Source: Spirochaetota bacterium | Lineage (GTDB): Bacteria > Spirochaetota > Spirochaetia > Treponematales > Breznakiellaceae | Direction of reading: 5' to 3' | Length of the DNA: 6,066 nt | NCBI GenBank assembly: GCA_023406985.1 | Contig: JAEXTK010000042.1 | Span: forward strand, 1 to 6,066 | Part shown: positions 1-4,804 of the stretch, one piece after another | How positions within the stretch are numbered: position 1 is the stretch's first letter | How the letters are laid out: every line of letters starts with the position of its first letter | Notes under the pieces: model-generated | The model's input: only the letters and a program-made list of their open reading frames with translations | What the model was told of the DNA's origin: nothing | Database searches by the model: none | Program-made: the position numbers and the translations under genes

Positions 1-1
1 C

Positions 2-766
2 GTTTTGGGGGCATCGTGCGCGACGACGTCGAGCCGGAACCGCGGCAGCCTGAGCGACGCCATGGAGGCAGCCCGCGACGATCACGAAGGCGACCGCGAC
101 GTTCCCGACGCGCCGCGGGACGGCGGCTTCTTCTGGCACCGCGATCGGGACCGCGATCGGGACCGGGACCGCTATCGGGATGACGAGGTTCCGGCCGAGC
201 CGGCGGCCGCCGGGCCCCCCCTCGAATTTAAGGATCTTACCTTCGGCGTACGGGGAGGGCCCGCCCTCGCGGACGGCAGCGACATCCTCACGACCTCCGA
301 CGGCGATATCTTCGTCGGCGCGTCGGTCGGCGATCGGTGGGCGCTCGACCTCTTCGCGGGTTTCAAGGTCGCCGCCCCCGAGGACGGGAGCGACCTGGAC
401 GCGTCCGTGCGGGATCCCATCGTCTTCCTCAAGGCCGGCGTGGAAGGGCGCTTCTCGCCCTTCCCGAAGGCGGCGTTCTTTTCGCCCTACCTCCTCGGCG
501 GCATCGGCGGCTACGTCATGGTCTGGTCCTTCGAGAATCCCCTGGAGTCGGGCGGCGAGACGATAGAGGACGACAGCCTCGGCGGGCTCCTGCTCTCCGC
601 GGGCGCCGGGATCGATCTGGTGCGCCTCAAGCGGTTCCGCGCCGGGATCGGCGTGATCGGGGATTCCTACCTGTTCGGCGAGGTCACGAGCCGCGGCTTC
701 ACCAACGACTTCTTCGGCTACTACAATTCGGCGCGGTTCGTGGGCGAGGTCGCGTTCAGATTCTGA
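2..766 (+). CDS. Exported beta-barrel-like protein with Arg-Asp repeat tract, 5'-partial
   Basis: I do not recognise a named family. The frame is open to the left edge, and the gene probably begins outside the window. The earliest internal start candidates, TTG at 5 and ATG at 62, give no signal peptide and no visible ribosome site. The first visible residues (V-L-G-A-S-C) resemble the end of a lipoprotein signal, but Leu is at -4 rather than -3, so lipidation is only possible. Numbering from the TTG, residues 6-45 are hydrophilic, 46-60 form an alternating Arg-Asp tract, and 63-71 are a Pro/Ala linker. Residues 72-253 alternate short hydrophobic and glycine-rich strands (for example F-G-V-R-G-G and Y-L-L-G-G-I-G-G-Y). 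The chain ends V-A-F-R-F, and a C-terminal Phe is typical of barrels inserted by the BAM machinery. I infer an outer-membrane or periplasm-facing surface protein. DUF2892 follows after 58 nt on the same strand and might be cotranscribed. Confidence 0.7.
   Translation, partial: VLGASCATTSSRNRGSLSDAMEAARDDHEGDRDVPDAPRDGGFFWHRDRDRDRDRDRYRDDEVPAEPAAAGPPLEFKDLTFGVRGGPALADGSDILTTSDGDIFVGASVGDRWALDLFAGFKVAAPEDGSDLDASVRDPIVFLKAGVEGRFSPFPKAAFFSPYLLGGIGGYVMVWSFENPLESGGETIEDDSLGGLLLSAGAGIDLVRLKRFRAGIGVIGDSYLFGEVTSRGFTNDFFGYYNSARFVGEVAFRF
140..181 (+). repeat. Short tandem repeat encoding (Arg-Asp)n
   Basis: The 12-bp unit CGCGATCGGGAC occurs twice, identically, at 140-151 and 152-163. A half unit CGGGAC follows at 164-169, then a degenerate copy CGCTATCGGGAT at 170-181. 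It encodes the alternating Arg-Asp tract of the surrounding gene. The unit length is a multiple of three, so gain or loss of copies would keep the frame. Confidence 0.85.
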
Positions 767-773
767 GCAGGCG

Positions 774-815
774 CCTATCCGTGCGTGGATTCAAACCGGG
801 AAGCCCCGGGATAGG
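774..815 (+). promoter_or_regulatory. Possible hairpin reaching the DUF2892 ribosome-binding site
   Basis: CCTATCC (774-780) and GGATAGG (809-815) are perfect 7-base complements separated by 28 nt. A smaller competing stem, CCGGG (796-800) with CCCGG (805-809), lies in the loop and shares one base with the right arm. The right arm covers the first bases of the Shine-Dalgarno AGGGAGG (813-819), so folding could limit initiation. The loop is long, and this could be chance in GC-rich DNA. Confidence 0.25.
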
Positions 816-824
816 GAGGTTCCT

Positions 825-1010
825 ATGATAAAGAATATCGGGAGCGTCGATCGGATCATCAGGATAGCCCTCGGCGCGGCTATCTTGATCGCGGGGGTCG
901 TTTTCAAGAGTTGGTTGGGCCTCATCGGTCTGATCCCGCTCGCCACGGCGGCCGTCGGCACCTGCCCCGTTTATTTGCCGTTCGGCATTTCTACCGCGAA
1001 GAAAAGCTAA
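825..1010 (+). CDS. DUF2892 (YgaP-like transmembrane domain) small inner-membrane protein
   Basis: This is a complete 61-residue protein of the DUF2892 family, the short two-helix membrane domain also found at the C-terminus of the rhodanese YgaP. Family hallmarks are visible: N-I-G-x-x-D-R-I-I-R at residues 4-13, a first hydrophobic segment at about 11-27, W-L-G-L-I-G-L-I-P-L at 30-39 leading into a second segment, then G-T-C-P-V-Y at 45-50 and G-I-S-T at 54-57. The length is normal for a stand-alone member. The ATG is set by AGGGAGG at 813-819, five bases upstream. The molecular function of stand-alone members is not established; Cys47 is the only cysteine. It ends 77 nt before the convergent zinc-ribbon gene. 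Confidence 0.93.
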   Translation: MIKNIGSVDRIIRIALGAAILIAGVVFKSWLGLIGLIPLATAAVGTCPVYLPFGISTAKKS

Positions 1011-1087
1011 AGCCGCGCCCGACCGGTTACCGGGGGGCCGCGGCACGCGCGGAAAACCCGCTCCGAGCGACGATTCGGGCCGGCCTC

Positions 1088-1351
1088 TCATTTCGGCTGC
1101 AGCAGTATCCCGATCAGGCGGCGGCAGCCCCTGCACCTGAACCGGTACATCGGCCGGTGCGCGCCTTTCTCCTGGATGCCGAGCTCCAAGGTCCACGCGT
1201 TCTCCGTCTTGCACGCGCCGCAGGCGCCGAGCACGATCACGTAGCCGCAGCGGTTGCACCTGAAGCTCGTCCGGTCCAGGTCGGAAAGTTTGGGGACGTC
1301 GTTCCAATTCCGGCACCGGCACCGCGGGCAGGTGACGAAGTCCGTTTCCAC
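1088..1351 (-). CDS. Small double zinc-ribbon protein, unknown function
   Basis: This 87-residue protein has four C-x2-C knuckles: C8/C11, C32/C35, C44/C47 and C73/C76, plus an extra C13. Pairing 1 with 2 and 3 with 4 gives two zinc ribbons with about 20- and 25-residue spacers, so two bound zinc ions are likely. There is no signal peptide or membrane segment, so it should be cytoplasmic. Start: the codon is GTG (1351-1349) with GGAG at 1358-1361 on the minus strand, 6 nt upstream. It begins 12 nt after the methionine aminopeptidase stop, so it is very probably the last gene of the TetR-map operon. I do not recognise a specific family. Zinc ribbons of this kind occur in nucleic-acid-binding, chaperone and adaptor proteins, and the sequence does not decide between these. 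The C-terminus is basic and hydrophobic (C-R-R-L-I-G-I-L-L-Q-P-K). Confidence 0.85.
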   Translation of the reverse strand: METDFVTCPRCRCRNWNDVPKLSDLDRTSFRCNRCGYVIVLGACGACKTENAWTLELGIQEKGAHRPMYRFRCRGCRRLIGILLQPK

Positions 1352-1363
1352 GCCGCGCTCCGA

Positions 1364-2110
1364 TCAGGCGGTCAGCACGACGGGTCCCGCGGACGTGATC
1401 ATCACGGTGTGCTCGTAGTGCGCCGTCAGGGAGCCGGTCCGGGCCGCGATGCTCCAGCCGTCCCGGCGGGTCCTGACCTCGGTCCGCCGATTGCAGATCA
1501 TCGGTTCGATGGCGATCACGAGGCCTTCGGTGAGGACGCCGCGCTCCCGGCCGTCGTAGTAGTTCAGGACGGACGGATCCTCATGGACGGCCCTGCCGAC
1601 TCCGTGGCCCGCGAGTTCGCGGATGACGAAATAGCCCTTGGACTCCGTGTTGTTCTGGATCGCCCGGCCGATCTCATTGACCCGCGTCCCGGGCCGGCAC
1701 TTCCCGAGGGCCTTCCGCAGGGATTCCTCCGCGTTCTCCACCATCCGCCGGGCCGTCTCGTTCGCCGCGCTTCCGCCGACGATCACCGTGCAGGCGGTGT
1801 CGGAGACGTAGCCCTCGTAAAAGGGGGTGACGTCGATCTTGACGACGTCGCCCGCGACGAGTTCGACGTCGTCGGGGAGGCCGTGCACGACGCACTCGTT
1901 CCGCGAGTAGAAGGAGTAGGACGGCGCCCCGTAGTCCCGCATGGGTGCCGAGGCCGCGCCGAGCGCGCGGTATTCCCTCCGGCAGAGGTCGTCGAGCCGG
2001 CGCGTGGTGACGCCGGGCACGCAGGCCGCGGCCAGCGTCTCCCGGATCCGCACGGCGATCTTGGAAACGTTTTCGATGCCTCTCAAATCGGCATCGTCGT
2101 TGACGGACAT
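1364..2110 (-). CDS. map: Type I methionine aminopeptidase
   Basis: A 248-residue methionine aminopeptidase, which removes the initiator Met from nascent proteins in the cytoplasm using a dinuclear metal centre. All expected residues are present: H76 (V-V-H-G-L-P), metal ligands D93 (K-I-D-V-T), D104 (S-D-T-A), H169 (G-H-G-V-G-R), E202 (I-E-P-M) and E233 (Y-E-H-T), plus H176. They align with D97, D108, H171, E204 and E235 of the E. coli enzyme. There is no N-terminal zinc-finger extension, so it is a minimal type I enzyme. The ATG at 2110 is chosen because AAGGAGGA lies 6 nt upstream and the family domain begins just after it. The same frame stays open much further upstream, but that stretch is the out-of-frame shadow of the TetR gene. 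Its first 28 nt overlap the TetR 3' end. The neighbourhood is not the usual secY-adk-map ribosomal context, so it may be a second copy. Confidence 0.95.
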   Translation of the reverse strand: MSVNDDADLRGIENVSKIAVRIRETLAAACVPGVTTRRLDDLCRREYRALGAASAPMRDYGAPSYSFYSRNECVVHGLPDDVELVAGDVVKIDVTPFYEGYVSDTACTVIVGGSAANETARRMVENAEESLRKALGKCRPGTRVNEIGRAIQNNTESKGYFVIRELAGHGVGRAVHEDPSVLNYYDGRERGVLTEGLVIAIEPMICNRRTEVRTRRDGWSIAARTGSLTAHYEHTVMITSAGPVVLTA

Positions 2111-2745
2111 GGTCGATCCTCCTTCGCGCGACGCGGCGAATCTTGAAGCGCTCCCACCCGCAGGATGTCCGTGACGAAGGGGAGGACCGGTGTCACGAAG
2201 GTTTCGGGTTCGGCGCCCTTTTCGGCGCGGAGCCATTCCAGGACCAAAGCGTACAGGGCTCCCGCCGCCGCGGTGGAACGTAAGCGCTGCGGCACGTCCC
2301 CCGGCGATTTGTCCCGCTTGCCGGCCCAGCGGCAGAAGAGGTCGGCGCAGCAGCCGGAAATCTCCTGCTCGAGCATCCAGTCCAAGTGCCGGTGCGGGGG
2401 TTTGCAGTGGCCGTGCAGACCGGCCACATACGCGCAGACCGAAGCGAAGAGGTCGCGGACCGCCTCCGCGCTCAGGTCGCGGTCGACCAGGTTCCAGTCT
2501 TCCAGCCGCCCGGTGAAATCCTTCCGGATCCATTCGGCCATGAGGTCGTACTTGTCGGCGTAGTGGGCGTAGAAGGTCGCCCGATTGATCCCCGCATGGT
2601 CCGTCACGTCCTGGACGGAAAGCTCCTCGAATCCCTTCTCGGTCAGGGCGGCCAGGAAGGCCTCGGCTATGAGCTTGCGCGTGCGCAGGACCCGGGGGTC
2701 CGTCTTCTCGCTCTCTCGGTCCGCAATCACTCCTGCCCCCAACAT
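2083..2745 (-). CDS. TetR/AcrR-family transcriptional repressor
   Basis: A 220-residue regulator with the classic TetR N-terminal DNA-binding domain. R-T-R-K-L-I (about 21-26) opens helix 1, and the helix-turn-helix spans about 41-68 (L-S-V-Q-D-V, then G-I-N-R-A-T-F-Y-A-H-Y-A-D-K-Y). The C-terminal half would be the ligand-binding and dimerisation domain. It contains five cysteines (104, 114, 132, 133, 138) and a sixth near the tail (213), plus a His-rich H-G-H-C-K-P-P-H-R-H stretch at 111-120. The start is uncertain. ATG at 2745 has no Shine-Dalgarno; TTG at 2748 is the adjacent alternative, and GTG at 2730, preceded by a G-rich run, would give a 215-aa protein. It is first in a minus-strand operon with map and the zinc-ribbon gene, and diverges from the VOC-reductase operon. 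It probably represses both by binding the palindrome at 2761-2776. The inducer is not identifiable from sequence; an electrophile is inferred from the target genes. Confidence 0.93.
   Translation of the reverse strand: MLGAGVIADRESEKTDPRVLRTRKLIAEAFLAALTEKGFEELSVQDVTDHAGINRATFYAHYADKYDLMAEWIRKDFTGRLEDWNLVDRDLSAEAVRDLFASVCAYVAGLHGHCKPPHRHLDWMLEQEISGCCADLFCRWAGKRDKSPGDVPQRLRSTAAAGALYALVLEWLRAEKGAEPETFVTPVLPFVTDILRVGALQDSPRRAKEDRPCPSTTMPI
2117..2124 (-). promoter_or_regulatory. Strong ribosome-binding site of map inside the TetR gene
   Basis: Read on the minus strand this is AAGGAGGA, a near-consensus Shine-Dalgarno, 6 nt before the ATG at 2110. It lies within the last codons of the TetR gene. 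It fixes the map start and gives map efficient initiation of its own even though the genes overlap. Confidence 0.85.
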
Positions 2746-2752
2746 CAAAAAA

Positions 2753-2763
2753 ACAACAGTTGT
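2753..2763. promoter_or_regulatory. Second small dyad ACAAC-A-GTTGT beside the operator
   Basis: This is a perfect 5-base inverted repeat with a one-base centre, overlapping the first three bases of the larger palindrome and the -35 hexamer. It could be an auxiliary half-operator or simply part of the promoter's AT-rich composition. Confidence 0.3.
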
Positions 2764-2788
2764 CGCTTATGCGACAGGTGCGTATATT
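2760..2788 (+). promoter_or_regulatory. Candidate sigma-70-type promoter for the VOC-quinone reductase operon
   Basis: TTGTCG (2760-2765) as -35 and TATATT (2783-2788) as -10 are separated by exactly 17 nt. Transcription would start near 2795, giving a leader of about 80 nt before the ATG at 2877. The operator overlaps the -35 and spacer, consistent with steric repression. I could not pick an equally good promoter for the leftward operon. Confidence 0.6.
2761..2776. promoter_or_regulatory. Probable TetR operator palindrome TGTCGC-N4-GCGACA
   Basis: TGTCGC (2761-2766) and GCGACA (2771-2776) form perfect 6-base inverted arms around TTAT. The 16-bp dyad fits the compact palindromes bound by TetR-family dimers. 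It sits 16 bp from the repressor's start, in the only AT-rich intergenic patch, and covers most of the -35 element and the first part of the spacer of the rightward promoter. Binding there would block both directions. Confidence 0.7.
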
Positions 2789-2824
2789 CATAGTACCGAG
2801 GCCCCGGCGGGGTGTCAACGTTTC

Positions 2825-2845
2825 GCGCGGCGATCCCCGCCGCGC
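2825..2845 (+). promoter_or_regulatory. GC hairpin in the 5' leader of the VOC gene
   Basis: GCGCGGCG (2825-2832) pairs perfectly with CGCCGCGC (2838-2845) around a 5-base loop ATCCC, giving eight G-C pairs. It lies between the candidate promoter and the VOC ribosome site. No T-run follows, so it is not an intrinsic terminator. It may stabilise the leader or be incidental to the base composition. Confidence 0.4.
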
Positions 2846-2876
2846 CCCGCAGCGGACCTGGGAACGAGAGGTTGCC

Positions 2877-3818
2877 ATGCAGACGACGAAGACGAAGAGA
2901 GAAACGAGCCGGTCCATCCATCCGGCCACGGGCATCGGGACGGTATCCCTCACGGTCGCCGATCTGGAGCGCCAGATCGATTTCTACCGCACGCTGCTCG
3001 GCTTCTCCGTGCATTGGAAGCGCGACGGCCGCGCCGGCCTGGGGGCGGGCGGGGACGACCTCGTGGAACTGGTGGAACGGCGCGGCGCGAAGCGGTATCC
3101 GCGGACGACGGGGCTCTACCATTTCGCCGTACTCTTCCCCGATAGGAAGGAACTGGCGCGCGCGGTGGCGCGGCTCTATGCGGCTCGTTACCCGAACTAT
3201 CCGACGGACCACGTGCAGACCAAGACGACCTATCTCCACGATCCGGAGGGGCAGGAGATCGAGCTCTACGCCGAATCCCCCGAAGACGGGACCATGGGCA
3301 TCGCCGACGGTAGCTTCTACGCGCGGCGGACCGACGGCAAGATGAGCGACGGCCGGGACCCGCTCGACCTGGAAGCCCTGTTCTCCCACCTCGGCGAGGA
3401 AGACCGGCTGGACGCGCCGCTCCCGGCCGGGACGAAGATCGGCCACGTGCACCTCTACGTGCGGGACGTTCCGGAGGCGGTGGATTTCTATACCCGCGTG
3501 ATCGGGTTCGACGACATGGGCACTTCGCCTCAATTCCAGGCGGCCTTCGTATCCGCGGGCGGCTACCATCACCACGTCGGCCTCAACAGCTGGATCGGAC
3601 GCGGCAGTCCGCCGGCGCCGGAGGGGGCGCTCGGCCTGCGGCATTTCACCATCCGGCTCCCGGACGCCGAGAGCTACGCGGAGACGATGCGGAGGATCGA
3701 GACGGCGGGCGTCGAGGCGACCGCGGTCGAGGCGGTCGATGCCGGCTCGACGGGCGCGGAAGGAGGAGTCCTGATCCGCGACCCGTCCCGGAACGGCATC
3801 CTATTCACGCACCTTTGA
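2877..3818 (+). CDS. CatE-like VOC family ring-cleavage dioxygenase / glyoxalase-fold protein
   Basis: This 313-residue protein has two vicinal-oxygen-chelate domains, at about 18-135 and 186-313. It matches the CatE-type (COG2514) catechol 2,3-dioxygenase-like family in length and signatures: I-H-P-x-T near the N-terminus (14-18), T-G-L-Y-H-F-A-V-L at 78-86, E-I-E-L-Y at 127-131, I-G-H-V-H-L at 188-193 and Y-H-H-H-V-G-L-N at 230-237. Characterised CatE of Bacillus subtilis is a catechol extradiol dioxygenase in quinone defence. The exact substrate here cannot be read from sequence. Candidate metal residues include H82, E129, H190, the 231-233 histidines and H256, while the C-terminal Glu of classical extradiol enzymes is replaced by I-L-F (308-310). 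ATG 2877 follows GAGAGG at 2866-2871. It is the first gene of the rightward operon, followed by two quinone reductases. Confidence 0.88.
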   Translation: MQTTKTKRETSRSIHPATGIGTVSLTVADLERQIDFYRTLLGFSVHWKRDGRAGLGAGGDDLVELVERRGAKRYPRTTGLYHFAVLFPDRKELARAVARLYAARYPNYPTDHVQTKTTYLHDPEGQEIELYAESPEDGTMGIADGSFYARRTDGKMSDGRDPLDLEALFSHLGEEDRLDAPLPAGTKIGHVHLYVRDVPEAVDFYTRVIGFDDMGTSPQFQAAFVSAGGYHHHVGLNSWIGRGSPPAPEGALGLRHFTIRLPDAESYAETMRRIETAGVEATAVEAVDAGSTGAEGGVLIRDPSRNGILFTHL

Positions 3819-3826
3819 ACGAGGAC

Positions 3827-3845
3827 CGCCGGCTATGGGCCGGCG
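3827..3845 (+). promoter_or_regulatory. Intercistronic GC hairpin between the VOC and reductase genes
   Basis: CGCCGGC (3827-3833) pairs with GCCGGCG (3839-3845) around the 5-base loop TATGG. It sits in the 59-nt gap between the VOC stop and the reductase ATG, 22 nt before the reductase ribosome site. There is no T-run, so termination is unlikely. An effect on mRNA processing or on relative expression of the two genes is possible. Confidence 0.4.
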
Positions 3846-3877
3846 CAGGGCGACCATCGAAAGAGAGGGAGGCGATC

Positions 3878-4801
3878 ATGAGCCAAACCATGCGGGCGAT
3901 TCGATTTCACGAGTACGGCGTCAGCCGGAAACTGGTCCTGGAGACCATCCCCCGAAGCGAGCCGGGACCCGGCGAGGCGCTCATCGGCGTGAAGTTCGCG
4001 GGCGTCAACCCCATCGACTGGAAATTCCGGTCGGGGCTCTACAAGGACTTCATGCCGGTGAAGTTCCCGTCCGTGCCGGGCAAGGATTTCGCGGGCACGG
4101 TGGAAGCGCTCGGAAGCGGCGTCTCGGGTTTCTCCGTCGGCCAGCGGGTCTTCGGAAGCGCGAACGGAACCTACGCGGATTTCGTCGTCGCGAAGGCCGC
4201 CTCCATCGCGGCCATACCCGAAGGTCTTTCGTTCGCGCAGGCGGCCTCCGTCCCCCTCGGCGCCCTGACCGCGTGGCATGTGGTGGAGGAGGCCGGGATA
4301 GCGGCCGGCAGCACGGTGATCGTGGTCGGCGCCGCGGGCGGCGTGGGCATGTTCGCCGTCCAGTTCGCCCGCCTCAAGGGCGCGGCGGTCACCGGCCTCG
4401 CTTCGGCCAAGAACCTCGCGTTCGTACGGGGCCTCGGAGCGGAAGCCGTGGATTACGCGACGGCCGCGGCGGCGGCCCTGGCGGGGAAGGCGGACCTCGT
4501 CATCGACACGGCGGGGGGCGCGGCGCTGGAGAACGCGTATGCCCTGGTCAGGAAGGGCGGCACGCTCCTGACCACGGCCGGCATGCCGAACCCGCAGCGG
4601 GCCGCGGAAGCGGGCATCGCCGCGCGCGCGGCGGGGAACAAGGGCAGCGAGCCGTTGGCGCGGATCGCCGAACTCCTCGGCGCGCGAGAACTCGTCACGG
4701 AGGTCGGACCTGTCTTCGAACTTCAAGACGCGGGAGCCGCCCAGGATCTCAGCCAGACCGGACACGGCAGGGGAAGAATCCTGCTCAAAGTACAGGAGTG
4801 A
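3878..4801 (+). CDS. Zinc-independent MDR quinone oxidoreductase (zeta-crystallin/Qor-like)
   Basis: A 307-residue NAD(P)H-dependent oxidoreductase of the medium-chain dehydrogenase/reductase superfamily, most like zeta-crystallin-type quinone or enone reductases. The N-terminal GroES-like domain (about 5-125) carries V-N-P-I-D-W-K at 43-49 and P-G-K-D-F-A-G at 67-73. The latter replaces the G-H-E zinc motif of true alcohol dehydrogenases. The Rossmann domain has G-A-A-G-G-V-G at 151-157 as the nucleotide-binding loop. The protein has no cysteine at all, so neither catalytic nor structural zinc sites of the ADH type can exist. The likely reaction is reduction of a quinone or alpha,beta-unsaturated carbonyl in the cytoplasm. 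ATG 3878 is set by GGGAGG (3867-3872), five bases upstream; a TTG at 3815 overlaps the previous stop but has no ribosome site. The next gene starts 3 nt after its stop. Confidence 0.92.
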   Translation: MSQTMRAIRFHEYGVSRKLVLETIPRSEPGPGEALIGVKFAGVNPIDWKFRSGLYKDFMPVKFPSVPGKDFAGTVEALGSGVSGFSVGQRVFGSANGTYADFVVAKAASIAAIPEGLSFAQAASVPLGALTAWHVVEEAGIAAGSTVIVVGAAGGVGMFAVQFARLKGAAVTGLASAKNLAFVRGLGAEAVDYATAAAAALAGKADLVIDTAGGAALENAYALVRKGGTLLTTAGMPNPQRAAEAGIAARAAGNKGSEPLARIAELLGARELVTEVGPVFELQDAGAAQDLSQTGHGRGRILLKVQE

Positions 4802-4804
4802 ATC

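Noticed and set aside
180..828. Alternative plus-strand frames inside the first gene (180-566 and 337-828)
   Set aside because: Arg/Pro/Ser-rich products without domains. The frame ending at 766 shows barrel-like strands and a terminal Phe.
1011..1087. Possible bidirectional terminator between the convergent DUF2892 and zinc-ribbon genes
   Set aside because: Small GC dyads are present (CCGGT-T-ACCGG; CCGCG...CGCGG), but no T-run follows on either strand, so an intrinsic terminator is not supported.
911..2146. A 411-codon plus-strand open frame over the zinc-ribbon and map genes
   Set aside because: Low-complexity Arg/Ala/Pro/Val composition, no ribosome site, begins inside the DUF2892 gene and lies antisense to two well-supported genes.
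2111..2953. N-terminal extension of the map frame giving a 529-residue protein
   Set aside because: The extra 281 codons overlap the TetR gene out of frame and cross the divergent promoter. A strong ribosome site and the family boundary place the map start at 2110.
2745..3644. A 299-codon minus-strand open frame opposite the VOC gene
   Set aside because: Its composition is that of a shadow frame, and it crosses the promoter and operator. The VOC family match on the plus strand is clear.
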